DNA from: Synergistaceae bacterium
GTDB taxonomy: Bacteria > Synergistota > Synergistia > Synergistales > Synergistaceae
Assembly: GCA_031258255.1 (NCBI GenBank)
Contig: JAIRNC010000021.1
Location: forward strand, 1-33,995
Length of the DNA: 33,995 bases
Direction: 5' to 3'
In this document: piece after piece, positions 8,818-17,240 of the stretch
How the letters are laid out: each line of letters opens with the position of its first letter
Numbering within the stretch: the stretch's first letter is position 1
The notes under the pieces: generated by a model
What the model saw: only the letters and a program-made list of their open reading frames with translations
What the model was told of the DNA's origin: nothing
Database searches by the model: none
Position numbers and translations under genes: made by a program

Positions 8818-9738
8818 CTACTCTCTCCAGTTGAGTATTTGGCATCTGCCGCTCCCCCGTCTCATCGTCACCGTGAAATTACGCTCCCTCGCGCCATCTC
8901 CCACGCAGATCATGACAGAAAAATAACTGCTCTTGCCCGATATCACGCCTCCCAGCCGCGTAGCCGCCGCCGGTGAGAAGCCAGGGACCTTCGCCAGGTC
9001 TGACGCGCTTTTCAGGTCGTTGCCCTCCCGATAGGTTATTATAGCGTCAGCCACGTCCGGCCCCGCGTCCTGGTCCAGCACCGCCAGCACGTGCCGGGGC
9101 GCGAAGTTCACGTTGATCTTGTCGTCCCCATAGACAGTGAAATAATCGGCTAGGGAGACGCTGTCGGCGGAGCTGCCGTAAACCATGTCTGCCGTTATCT
9201 CAGGGAGGTGCAGCAGCTCGCTCAGGTCGCTTATCTTCCCGTTCACGAAGTAGTCCTCCTCCCTGCCCCCCGCCCTGGCTTCCATGTCGCTGTCGAGGAA
9301 GTCGAGCGTCACGGTGCCCGTGTTGCCGCCTCCGAAGCGATCCCATATCCCCGTCCACGGGTATTCGTACTCCGCCCTCGTCGTGACGCCGTCCGGCAGG
9401 AAGACGCCGTTTATCGGTATGTGCGCGTCCAGCGGCGTTATCTTGATGCTCACGTCCCATTCGTCGAAGGGCAGGGCTATCGTGAAATCCGGCGCGTACA
9501 GGAACTCCCTGGCAGAGTCGTAATCGTTGCTGTCGCTCGCTATCCACTCTGAGACAGCGCCGCCCGCGATAGCCGCCAAGGTCCTTGAGACGAGGGCGAA
9601 CTCCTCGTCAGAGGCGCGGCGCATCTGTGACCTCGCAAAGAGCGCGAAACTCGTCGAAGCGCCCAGGAGGATGACCGACAGCATGAGGACGGCGACCAGG
9701 ATGAACCCGCCTTCAGCTTTTCGGCAGCCAGATGTCAT
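8818..9738 (-). CDS. gspK: Type II secretion system minor pseudopilin GspK
   Basis: This 306-residue minor pseudopilin is probably part of the I-J-K tip complex. The prepilin signal reads GG-FILVAVLMLSVILLG and lacks the Glu at +5, which is characteristic of GspK among pseudopilins. A large periplasmic domain follows, containing a helix-hairpin-helix-like segment (REGNDLKSASDLAKVPGFS, about residues 230-250) typical of the family. The ATG lies behind a GAGGAGAGG site inside the 3' end of gspJ and overlaps it by 26 bases. The length is close to the usual 300-330. Confidence 0.88.
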   Translation of the reverse strand: MTSGCRKAEGGFILVAVLMLSVILLGASTSFALFARSQMRRASDEEFALVSRTLAAIAGGAVSEWIASDSNDYDSAREFLYAPDFTIALPFDEWDVSIKITPLDAHIPINGVFLPDGVTTRAEYEYPWTGIWDRFGGGNTGTVTLDFLDSDMEARAGGREEDYFVNGKISDLSELLHLPEITADMVYGSSADSVSLADYFTVYGDDKINVNFAPRHVLAVLDQDAGPDVADAIITYREGNDLKSASDLAKVPGFSPAAATRLGGVISGKSSYFSVMICVGDGARERNFTVTMRRGSGRCQILNWRE

Positions 9739-10318
9739 AGTTCCTCTCCTCTTCGCCCCTCTCCTTGCCGTACTTGAGGAAGACCCTTAGAGCCTGCGGC
9801 ATGTCCCCCGTGTACTCGTCCAGCCACTCCCCCCCGCTCAAGGCCTCGAAGCCGACGCTCTCTACCCCTGCCAGGATCAGTCGCCCGTTTTCGGGTTTGA
9901 ACTCATCTACGTTTATCACCCCGGGCCGCCTGTCGTCCGACAGAAGCCACCTGTAAAGGCCTTTCGGGTAGTCACCGCCGAGGACGCTGTCCTGTGGCAC
10001 ACCGAATGCGACCGTACCCATCGGCAGCCGCGCGTAGGACGGGAAGAGCGTCCAGAGCAGGAGGTAGTCCTGTCTCTTGCCCAGAGCGTCGTTGCGCATG
10101 AGCCGCAACGGGCCCGACACGCCGCCAGAGACGAGTTCCCTGGCGCCCTGGGCTATGGCGTTTATCGCGTTGCGCTCCCTGCTCTCCGCCGTGAACGCCG
10201 CCCTGGCCTCGGACATCAGCCTGACGGAGTATACCAGCGGCGCCAAGCCGACTGCCATGATCAAGCCGGCGATCCCTACCACGATGATTACCTCTACGAG
10301 CGTGAAGGCCCTTTTCAT
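9713..10318 (-). CDS. gspJ: Minor pseudopilin, GspJ-like
   Basis: This 201-residue pilin-like protein has the leader MKRA and cleavage before FTLVEVIIVVGIAG, with Glu +5 present. Ala replaces Gly at -1, a known tolerated variant. The periplasmic domain contains WLLSDDRRPGVINVDEF and ends FLKYGKERGEEERNYDIWLPKS, matching the size and layout of GspJ. It lies 13 bases after the O-antigen-ligase-like gene and overlaps gspK. GspJ normally forms the pseudopilus tip with I and K. It is the first clear secretion gene of the run. Confidence 0.78.
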   Translation of the reverse strand: MKRAFTLVEVIIVVGIAGLIMAVGLAPLVYSVRLMSEARAAFTAESRERNAINAIAQGARELVSGGVSGPLRLMRNDALGKRQDYLLLWTLFPSYARLPMGTVAFGVPQDSVLGGDYPKGLYRWLLSDDRRPGVINVDEFKPENGRLILAGVESVGFEALSGGEWLDEYTGDMPQALRVFLKYGKERGEEERNYDIWLPKS

Positions 10319-10331
10319 TCGGACATCCGGG

Positions 10332-12215
10332 CTATTCCAGGGCCTCTTCAGAGCTGTCGAGCTCGGTGAGCCCCTCCACCATGCCGGGGTTGAAATATGT
10401 CGACAGCACCTCCAGAAGCCCCGTGTTCCCGATCTGCCGCGCGTAGTAGGTGACCTCGAACAGCAGTTTCGACGTGGGGCGTCTGTTAAATGCCATGTAG
10501 AGCTGCTCCATGCCTTTGAGGAACGCCTCTTTGTCTTTCTGCGTCATCCCCGCCTCCACCAGGAGGTAGCCGTACTGCTCACGCGCGTCGTCCCTGGACA
10601 TCAGGTACTTTTCAGCGCGTTTCAGCAGATCGTCCTTCTCCCGGAACGTGCTTGGGCTGGCCAACGACTCGAATATCAGCTTGTCCCCCCGCATCCCCCC
10701 GGCGAGAAATACGAAGCCGCAGATGGACACCGCCGCTATGAACACGCCGAACGCCCTGTATACCCACGCGCTGTCCACTGCCGTCCACTTCACGCGCTGC
10801 GGGAGGAGCGACCTGTTGGAAATAGCGAAGGCCAAGGCCATCCAGACGGAGTTTTCGATCCTGTGGAAAGGCCTGCTGAAGAGCGCGTCGAACCAGAGCA
10901 AGAAGAGCATCGCGCAGCCCCAGATGGCTTCCGGCGGCAGTTCCTTTTTCTTCGCCAGGGCCATGAGGAAGGAGTAAAGCCACCATACTGCCATAGCGGC
11001 AAGCAGGAGCGCCCCGGCGAGGCCCGTCTCGCAGAGCCACTGAATGTATTCGCTGTGAGCCCAGTACGTGAACTGCCATTCGTACTCCAGGTCGTCGATG
11101 AGTTCCGGGTGGGAGCGATAGAAGCGCCTCTGCCCGTCGAGGAAGTGCCACTTGTAATGGCCGATGCCTACCCCGGTCAGAGGCCGTATCTTGAATACCT
11201 CGAAGCTCGTCTTCCAGATGCTTATCCTGTTCCCTATAGAGGTGGGGTTTCTGACCATGTCCATCATCTTCGTGACGAGCGTGCTGCCGCGGCCTATCCC
11301 AAAGAGCGAGCCGCCGACTAAGATCACGGCCAGAAGGGCGACCACGACGCCGAAGACCTTGTACGACCGTTTGAGCGCCAGGACGTAACCGCTGCGCCAA
11401 AGCGCCGCGACGAGGACTACAAACGCCACTACGAAGGAGAGGATGCCTCCGCGCGCCGTTGAGTTCCAGAGGCCCCACGAGTTCACGGAAAGGAAAAACA
11501 GGTTGGCCAGCATTGGCGCGAGCAGGCGGGGACGGTCGAGCCACCTCTCGCCCTCATTCCGCAGGCCGACGTATTGCAGGTGGAGGTAGATGCAGTTCAG
11601 CGCCGCCATGGCCATCCAGAGGCCGAACATCTCCTGCTGCGCCGTGTTCCCTATGTAGTTTCCCGGGACGTCGAGTATAAAGTCGAAACCCTTGTTCGCG
11701 CCCGTCATCAGCATCTCGGCGAAGAGCACGTTCACGGACGCGTTCAAGCTGCTGCCCCACATGAGCGCGCGGAGCAGCGTCCCGCCCTTGCAGGCGTTGT
11801 ACGCCAGCATATAGGCCGCGAAGAGGCAGGAGAAGTAAAACCACTCCTTGCCGAACGTGGAATAGCTCGTCATCGGGGTGAAGAGCGGCTGGGCCGTCAC
11901 AAAGAGGACGAGCACGAGCCAGAGCGCGCCGAACGGGTCGAGGATGAAATCGATCCGCTCCAGCTTGCGGGACGCCAGGATCACGCCGGCGGCCAAGGCC
12001 AGCACGCCGATCGGGACCATCGTCACGGCCCACTTCATGATATGCAGCGTGTCGAACCAGTAACGGCCGGAGAAGACGAGATTCGGCAGGGAGAAGGAAA
12101 TCAAAAAGCAGACCCATAGCAGCCACTGCGGGACCAGCGGCGCCTTTCCCGCGAGTTTGCCGCCATTGCCCTTATATTTCGCCCTCTGTGCGGGTTTTTC
12201 GACGATGCCGTCCAT
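10332..12215 (-). CDS. O-antigen ligase/polymerase family membrane protein (Wzy_C-like)
   Basis: This 627-residue polytopic protein has about ten to twelve hydrophobic helices (about residues 25-480). The large periplasmic loop contains the signature-like segment TGVGIGHYKWHF and, further on, WAHSEYIQWLCETGLAG, matching the Wzy_C/WaaL/PglL pattern with an essential His. The C-terminal 150 residues are soluble and helical. The ATG at 12215 overlaps the preceding stop (TGATG); an upstream in-frame start at 12308 would lie inside the ParB-family gene and is less likely. Members either ligate O-antigen to lipid A-core, polymerise O-antigen, or glycosylate proteins (PglL/PilO type). Placement directly upstream of pseudopilin genes raises the protein-glycosylation option, which is inference only. 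Confidence 0.75.
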   Translation of the reverse strand: MDGIVEKPAQRAKYKGNGGKLAGKAPLVPQWLLWVCFLISFSLPNLVFSGRYWFDTLHIMKWAVTMVPIGVLALAAGVILASRKLERIDFILDPFGALWLVLVLFVTAQPLFTPMTSYSTFGKEWFYFSCLFAAYMLAYNACKGGTLLRALMWGSSLNASVNVLFAEMLMTGANKGFDFILDVPGNYIGNTAQQEMFGLWMAMAALNCIYLHLQYVGLRNEGERWLDRPRLLAPMLANLFFLSVNSWGLWNSTARGGILSFVVAFVVLVAALWRSGYVLALKRSYKVFGVVVALLAVILVGGSLFGIGRGSTLVTKMMDMVRNPTSIGNRISIWKTSFEVFKIRPLTGVGIGHYKWHFLDGQRRFYRSHPELIDDLEYEWQFTYWAHSEYIQWLCETGLAGALLLAAMAVWWLYSFLMALAKKKELPPEAIWGCAMLFLLWFDALFSRPFHRIENSVWMALAFAISNRSLLPQRVKWTAVDSAWVYRAFGVFIAAVSICGFVFLAGGMRGDKLIFESLASPSTFREKDDLLKRAEKYLMSRDDAREQYGYLLVEAGMTQKDKEAFLKGMEQLYMAFNRRPTSKLLFEVTYYARQIGNTGLLEVLSTYFNPGMVEGLTELDSSEEALE

Positions 12216-13447
12216 CAACTCTCCGCCTTCTCCGCTATGGCGCTTTCCAGCAGGTCGACTGAAATCTCCACGACCAAGGAGCTCTGGTTCATCTGCTTCA
12301 CGCGCCACTGCGCCGACACGCCGTTGTTCCTGTGCCTCGTCACCAGCGCGGCCAGGTCGCCCAATAGTTCCCCCGCCGGGCCGTCCGACGATGGCTGCTT
12401 TTTCTTTTCCGCCCTCTTGGCGCTTGGCTGGCGCTCGTTCCAGTTTTCGGCCAGCGTCTCAAGCGCCCTCGCGCTCAGATCCTCGTCCACTGCCTTCTGG
12501 GCGAGCAGCCTCTGCTCGTCTACGGAGAGGCTCAAGAGTGACCTCGCCTGTCTTTCCCCCAGCTTGCCGGAGATCACGAGCTCCTGCACGGACGGATCCA
12601 GCCGGAGCAGCCTCAGCTTGTTGGCGATCGACGCCTGGGAGCGCCCCGTCCTCCTGGACAGCTCCGTCTGGCTCCACCCCGTCTTTTCCTGGATGTCCCG
12701 CAGACAGGCCGCCTCTTCTATCGCTGAGAGGTTCTTCCTCTGTATGTTTTCGACCAGCGCGATAATCTGCTGAGTCAGCGGCTCAGTCTCGATCAGGATC
12801 GCCGGGATTTCGCCCAGCCCCGCCCTCTGCGCCGCGCGCAGGCGCCTCTCGCCGGCCACCAGCTCGTAGCCGGTCTCCAACTGCTTGACCAGGATCGGCT
12901 GCAACACGCCCAGCTCTTTTATGGATTCCGACAGCTCCGTGATCTCGTTTTCGCCCATGACCTTCCTCGGCTGGAAGGGGTTTGGCTTTATATCAGACGG
13001 CGATAGCCTGAGCAGCTTTTCGCCGGGCTGCTCACTGTTTTTCTCCAAGTCGGCCCGTTTTTCCGTCCGGGCTGGCCCGCTTCCTGCCTTAGACGAGGCC
13101 TCTCTTGCCGGTTCGGGGGCGCTGGCCTTGAGCGACGGGGAGGCAGGGGGCTTTTGAATCGTCTGCTTCGGGGCGCCGCGCTGCGCGTCGGGCGGCATCT
13201 TTTGGAGAGGCACGGCCCTGGGATGGACATGGGTTCCATGCGCACCCAGTTCGCCCGCAAGGGGCCCGGGCCCGTCGCTTCCAGCCGCATCCTGACCGCC
13301 GCTCGCGGAATCGGCAAGCGACTCAGCCAGCCGCGCGTCGATCAGCCCTTTCTCGGCCTCAGCGTTCGCTCTCGCGGCGTCGTCCTGGCTTAGATCCCCG
13401 TCCGGAGTTTTAAGAAATCGAAGAATGTCCCACATCTTGTCCGCCAC
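12215..13447 (-). CDS. ParB-family DNA-binding protein with Noc-like features
   Basis: This 410-residue protein has the ParB/Spo0J/Noc core: LSPSDIKPNPFQPRK begins near residue 143, the CTP-binding motif GERRLRAA lies near 195, and a helix-turn-helix reads WSQTELSRRTGRSQASIANK. The HTH carries Gln, Lys and Arg where published ParB/Noc comparisons have Gln/Lys/Lys in Noc and Arg/Thr/Ala in ParB, and ERQAR resembles Noc's ERHAR, not ParB's GHAR. The N-terminus (ADKMWDILRFLK) can form an amphipathic helix, followed by about 120 low-complexity residues, a layout like membrane-bound Noc but with a much longer linker. No parA is adjacent. GTG start behind GGGGAGG. It could be a true ParB; a Noc-like role is inferred. 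Confidence 0.8.
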   Translation of the reverse strand: MADKMWDILRFLKTPDGDLSQDDAARANAEAEKGLIDARLAESLADSASGGQDAAGSDGPGPLAGELGAHGTHVHPRAVPLQKMPPDAQRGAPKQTIQKPPASPSLKASAPEPAREASSKAGSGPARTEKRADLEKNSEQPGEKLLRLSPSDIKPNPFQPRKVMGENEITELSESIKELGVLQPILVKQLETGYELVAGERRLRAAQRAGLGEIPAILIETEPLTQQIIALVENIQRKNLSAIEEAACLRDIQEKTGWSQTELSRRTGRSQASIANKLRLLRLDPSVQELVISGKLGERQARSLLSLSVDEQRLLAQKAVDEDLSARALETLAENWNERQPSAKRAEKKKQPSSDGPAGELLGDLAALVTRHRNNGVSAQWRVKQMNQSSLVVEISVDLLESAIAEKAES

Positions 13448-13586
13448 AGCAACGCCTCCCCGGGAGTGTCAGTCGTAGTCTATTTCATTCGGATCAGTTT
13501 CGCAGTGTATATTTGTACAAGGATACCAAAATATCGCGCCGTAGTCACTAGGATCAGGCCCGTGGCCGCAAATAAGCCTTAGCGCG

Positions 13587-14936
13587 TCAGCCTTGCAGGC
13601 GGGCGAGGTTCTCGAACCTGGAGTACTCCCTGTAGAACAGGAGGTCGGCCTTCCCAGTGGGCCCGTTCCTGTGTTTGGCTATCGCCACCTCTGCCGTGGG
13701 ATCCGCCGACTCCTTATCCTGCTGATAGTACGCCGGCCTGTAGAGGAACGCCACGAGGTCTGCGTCCTGCTCGATGGCCCCGCTGTCCCTGAGATCCGAG
13801 AGCATCGGGCGTTTGTCGGACCCGCGCTTCTCGACCTCGCGCGAGAGCTGCGACAGGGCGATCACGGGCACCGAGAATTCGCGGGCCAGGCCCTTCATGG
13901 CGCGGGAGATGTCCGATACCTCCTGCTGGCGGTTTTCCGCCCTCCTGGAGTTCACCATGAGCTGTAGGTAGTCGACGATCACGAGGCTCTTGGCGTTCCT
14001 GTGCTCCGCGAAGAACCTCCTGCAGCGGGATCGGAGCTCCATCGTGGACAGGGTGGAGCTGTCGTCTATAAAAATCGGCGACTTGCTGAGCCTGGCCACG
14101 GCATCCGTGAGCGCGTTCCACTGGTCCTTCCTGACGTTTTTAGACTGCTGGAGTTCCCGCAGGTTCACCCTGGCCACGGAGCTGAGGAACCTCCCCGCGA
14201 GCTGCTCCGCCGACATTTCGAGGCTGAATATCAGCACCGGGACGCCCTCGATCAATGCCGCGTGTTGCGCTATGTTCAGGGCGAACGCGGTCTTCCCCAT
14301 CGACGGGCGCGCGGCCACGATGTTGAGGCTCCCGGGCTGGAAACCGCCCGTAAGCTTGTCGAAATCGGTAAAGCCGGAGAAAACCCCGTTAGCGGACGGC
14401 CCTTCGGAGAGGCCCCTCTCTATCTCGTCGAAAGTCGTCAGGACCACGCTCGCGATTTTGCGGATGCGGGACGCAGTTCCGCGCGCGATCTCGAAAACCT
14501 GCTTCTCGGCGGAGGAAAGGGCCTCCGCGGACTCCACGTCCTCGCTGAACCCGGTGCGGGCGATTTCGGCGCCGACCTTGATGAGCTCCCTGTGTACGGA
14601 CTTGTCCCGCACTATGTCACAGTGATACTCGACGTTCGCTGTCGTCGTCACCGCGTCCACCAGCGACGTAATGAACGGCGCGCCGCCTACTCGCTCAAGC
14701 AGGTCGCGCCTCGACAGCTCGTCCTGGAGCGTCAGCGAGTCCACGGATTTATCCCTCTCAGCCATATCGGCCATGGCCTTGAAGACCATGGCGTGACGTG
14801 GCTCGTAGAAATCCTCCGGGCGCAGCGTCTCCACCACGCGCAATAGCGCGTCACGCTCCAAGAGGCACGCGCCGAGCACGGCCCTTTCGGCGTCCAGGTT
14901 GTTCGGCGGTATCCTCTCTGCCCCCGGTGAGCGCAA
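13587..14936 (-). CDS. dnaB: Replicative DNA helicase DnaB
   Basis: This 449-residue hexameric helicase unwinds DNA at the replication fork. The N-terminal domain (PPNNLDAERAVLGACLL, about residues 10-110) is followed by a linker and the RecA-like C-terminal domain, with Walker A ARPSMGKTA around residue 210, Walker B VIVDYLQLM, and the ALSQLSREVEKR and SDLRDSGAIEQDADLV segments. The length is normal (440-470), with no intein. The start appears to be a TTG one base after the rplI stop, so translation is coupled to rplI. The order rplI-dnaB is common in Gram-positive and Synergistota-like genomes. Confidence 0.95.
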   Translation of the reverse strand: MRSPGAERIPPNNLDAERAVLGACLLERDALLRVVETLRPEDFYEPRHAMVFKAMADMAERDKSVDSLTLQDELSRRDLLERVGGAPFITSLVDAVTTTANVEYHCDIVRDKSVHRELIKVGAEIARTGFSEDVESAEALSSAEKQVFEIARGTASRIRKIASVVLTTFDEIERGLSEGPSANGVFSGFTDFDKLTGGFQPGSLNIVAARPSMGKTAFALNIAQHAALIEGVPVLIFSLEMSAEQLAGRFLSSVARVNLRELQQSKNVRKDQWNALTDAVARLSKSPIFIDDSSTLSTMELRSRCRRFFAEHRNAKSLVIVDYLQLMVNSRRAENRQQEVSDISRAMKGLAREFSVPVIALSQLSREVEKRGSDKRPMLSDLRDSGAIEQDADLVAFLYRPAYYQQDKESADPTAEVAIAKHRNGPTGKADLLFYREYSRFENLARLQG

Positions 14937-14937
14937 T

Positions 14938-15384
14938 CTAGCCAGCCTCTACCGAAAGCGTCATCTCCGCCTCCACCCCTGACGCGAGCCTTACCTTGAA
15001 TGGATACCTGCCGAGCCGCTTTATCTGCTCGTCCAGCTTGATCTCTTTTTTGTCGACGTCGACGGAGAGCTGCTGGCAGAGGGCCAAAGCCACCTGCTGG
15101 CCCGTCACGCTCCCAAAGAGCCGTCCCTCGTCGCCGGAACTCATCCTGACCGTCACCATCTTGCCGCCGATCTTCTTCTTTATCTCGACCGCGTTGGCGT
15201 GTTGCCTCGCCTCGCGGCTTTCCTTGGCCTTCTGCTGCTCCTCCCACTCCTTGACCTTGCCTGGGGTCCCTTCGACGGCGAGCTTTTTCTTGAGCAGGAA
15301 GTTTCTGCCATATCCCTCGGATACCTCAACTAAGTCGCCCTTGTATCCCACTTTGTTCACGTCCTGAACCAAAATGACCTTCAC
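14938..15384 (-). CDS. rplI: 50S ribosomal protein bL9
   Basis: This 148-residue protein has the N-terminal RNA-binding domain (VKVILVQDVNKVGYKGDLVE, GYGRNFLLKKKLA), a long central helix and a C-terminal domain ending MTLSVEAG; the length is standard. I chose the GTG at 15384: it follows GAGGAGGAG by about six bases and overlaps the DUF2232 stop (GTGA). A longer frame reaching 15699 is an artefact through the upstream gene. bL9 binds near the L1 stalk base of 23S rRNA. Confidence 0.95.
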   Translation of the reverse strand: MKVILVQDVNKVGYKGDLVEVSEGYGRNFLLKKKLAVEGTPGKVKEWEEQQKAKESREARQHANAVEIKKKIGGKMVTVRMSSGDEGRLFGSVTGQQVALALCQQLSVDVDKKEIKLDEQIKRLGRYPFKVRLASGVEAEMTLSVEAG

Positions 15385-16334
15385 GGCTGTCTCCTCCTCG
15401 CCCTTTTTCGCAGGTCGAACCCCATGTCGATTATCCCGACTATGGAAAATAAGCTCCCCAGATATTGGGTTATCGGGGTTAACAGTATGATAGCAATTCG
15501 CAAGGCTTTGGGAAACCCTCTCGCCTCCATAAAACAGCACGCCACGGCAAGCCCCTGGATCGCGAAGAGAACCTGGGTGAGCGAACCCAAGTTGGCGCTG
15601 ACCTGGGCCAGGAAATAAGCGCCTGGGCTGACCCGCGACGCGTACCCGCAGACCAGCCCGACCACGAGGGCCCCCAGGATGTTCCTCGGGAACGACCACT
15701 CGCCGAAGGGGGGCAGCTTGAAGAAAGCCTCCCCGCCCCTGGACGCGTTTACCTTAGACGACAGGGCATACGAAAGCAATACCTCCACGGACACAAAGAG
15801 GATCATGTTGAAGGGGACGAGCAGCAGGACGCGCCGCACCGATCCGGAAATATCGTCCCGAATGGCTGACGCGTCGACGCCAGGCAAGGAGGCCATGCCG
15901 CTTTCGAACAGGGCCAAGAGCGTCTGCTCCACGTCCGCCGGGTCTGGCGAGAGCAGATTGAAGCCGGTCACTCCGTACAGGAAATACATCGCGGCCAGCT
16001 TGCAGCAGAGGGAGCAAATTATGCCGACGAGCAGGGCGTCCGCGCCGTGAAGCCTCCTCGCCGCCGCCCCGAGCAGGATTGCGACTGAGCCGATCGACAA
16101 AATGTATATGATGGACGGCACAGCCAGAAACGCGGCCCACAGCGCGCATGAGACGCACAGCACGGAGAGCGCCCCCGCCCGGGCGCCGCGCCGATAGGTG
16201 AGCAGGGCCTGCGGGAATGGGCATATCATCAGTATTATCGGGGAGAGCGCCGGAAGCGCCAGGCACGCGACGGAGAGGGCCAGCCCGGCCGCCGAGCACA
16301 TAACCCACTCGCGCCTCACTGTGTCGGAAGACAT
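15381..16334 (-). CDS. DUF2232 (YybS-like) polytopic membrane protein
   Basis: This 317-residue integral membrane protein has about eight hydrophobic helices and is almost without polar domains. The helices include a cluster at residues 10-70, one pair near 85-125, one near 175-200 and several from 230 to 305. The family is found between rpsR and rplI in Firmicutes and related phyla and is often described as YybS/DUF2232; its biochemical role is not established. It lacks the GdpP phosphodiesterase neighbour seen in Bacilli. The ATG start at 16334 lies 75 bases after rpsR, downstream of a hairpin. Its stop overlaps the rplI start. Confidence 0.8.
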   Translation of the reverse strand: MSSDTVRREWVMCSAAGLALSVACLALPALSPIILMICPFPQALLTYRRGARAGALSVLCVSCALWAAFLAVPSIIYILSIGSVAILLGAAARRLHGADALLVGIICSLCCKLAAMYFLYGVTGFNLLSPDPADVEQTLLALFESGMASLPGVDASAIRDDISGSVRRVLLLVPFNMILFVSVEVLLSYALSSKVNASRGGEAFFKLPPFGEWSFPRNILGALVVGLVCGYASRVSPGAYFLAQVSANLGSLTQVLFAIQGLAVACCFMEARGFPKALRIAIILLTPITQYLGSLFSIVGIIDMGFDLRKRARRRQP

Positions 16335-16375
16335 CGTATCACCATGTAAGCCATGTAATTATTTTAAAGAGAAGA

Positions 16376-16396
16376 AGGAGGGGCAATGCCCCTCCT
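16376..16396 (-). terminator. hairpin after rpsR, attenuator or weak terminator
   Basis: A perfect 9-bp stem (AGGAGGGGC/GCCCCTCCT) with a three-base loop lies in the 75-base gap between rpsR and the DUF2232 gene. On the minus strand it is followed by TCTTCTCTTTAAAA, a pyrimidine-rich but interrupted tract. It probably attenuates and does not fully stop transcription from the ribosomal-protein promoter into DUF2232-rplI-dnaB and the genes beyond. Confidence 0.55.
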
Positions 16397-16409
16397 GTCC
16401 GACGCTCGT

Positions 16410-16646
16410 TTAGTCTGAGGTAAAAGGCAGGAGCGCAAGGAAACGCGCCCGCTTTATCGCCCTCGTCAACTGGCGCTGGTGCTTTGCGCAGGTGCCTGTG
16501 ACGCGCCTGGGGATTATCTTGCCCCTGTCCGTTATGTATCTGCGGAGCTTCTCAGACTCCTTGTAATCCACGTGGTCGATCTTGTCCACGCAGTAGTGGC
16601 ACACCTTCGGACGGCGCTTGCGCCTTTTCCTGAACTGATTATCCAT
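16410..16646 (-). CDS. rpsR: 30S ribosomal protein bS18
   Basis: This 78-residue protein matches bS18: a basic N-terminus ([13 protein letters not shown]), [49 protein letters not shown], and normal length. Three cysteines are present (VCHYC and GTCAKHQ), so this is the zinc-type (C+) variant, though with three of the usual four ligands plus His. bS18 pairs with bS6 on the 30S platform, and the two are encoded three genes apart here, with ssb between them, as in most bacteria. Confidence 0.96.
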   Translation of the reverse strand: MDNQFRKRRKRRPKVCHYCVDKIDHVDYKESEKLRRYITDRGKIIPRRVTGTCAKHQRQLTRAIKRARFLALLPFTSD

Positions 16647-16667
16647 ATTTAAAATCCATCTCCTTCG

Positions 16668-17231
16668 CTAAAACGGGACATCCACGTCCCCGCTCCCCTG
16701 CGAATCCCCAAGTTCGGAAAAATCGAGGGGAAAATCCTCCTCGAAGTCTATCTCGTCCCTCAGGCTGCCGACATCCCCTTCCACCGCCTCGGGCTGAGGC
16801 GCGCGCCTTGCGCCCGCAGCCGGCGCCTGGCTCTGATACGACTGCTGCGGGCGCAGCGCCGGGATATCGCCATACGCGTCATCCTCCCTGCGTCCGCCGG
16901 GGAGCAGCGTCAGGTTTTCGGCTACGACCTCGGTCACCCACTTCCTGACGCCCGTCTTCTGGTCGTCGTAGTCGCGAACCTGCATCCGCCCCTCTACCAA
17001 AACAGGCTTGCCCTTGCGCATATAGCGTTCGCATACATCCGCAAGCGAGCCCCAGACGACGACTGGAATGAAGTCAGTCTGGCTCTGGAGCTCCCCGGTG
17101 GCCTTGTTCTTCCACTGACGGCCTACGGCCACTGTGATCCTGGCGACCTTCTGCTTGCTGGGCGTATACCTCACATCGGGGTCTCGCGTGAGGTTGCCCA
17201 TGATTATCACTTTGTTAAAACCTCTGGCCAT
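16668..17231 (-). CDS. ssb: Single-stranded DNA-binding protein
   Basis: This 187-residue protein has an N-terminal OB fold (ARGFNKVIIMGNLTRDPDVRY to about residue 110), a Gln/Ala/Pro linker and the acidic C-terminal tip ending DVDVPF that recruits repair and replication partners. It lies nine bases after rpsF and 21 bases before rpsR. Its position between the two ribosomal protein genes is conserved and marks it as the housekeeping SSB. Confidence 0.96.
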   Translation of the reverse strand: MARGFNKVIIMGNLTRDPDVRYTPSKQKVARITVAVGRQWKNKATGELQSQTDFIPVVVWGSLADVCERYMRKGKPVLVEGRMQVRDYDDQKTGVRKWVTEVVAENLTLLPGGRREDDAYGDIPALRPQQSYQSQAPAAGARRAPQPEAVEGDVGSLRDEIDFEEDFPLDFSELGDSQGSGDVDVPF

Positions 17232-17240
17232 GGCAGTATT

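Noticed and set aside
13455-13468. CCCGGG-centred sequence at the ParB-family gene start as a Noc site
   Set aside because: Only the six-base core fits; the flanks do not match ATTT/AAAT, and it overlaps the ribosome site in a GC-rich genome.
14938-15699. 253-residue frame for rplI
   Set aside because: The extra 105 residues are the DUF2232 gene in another frame; the GTG at 15384 with its ribosome site gives normal bL9.
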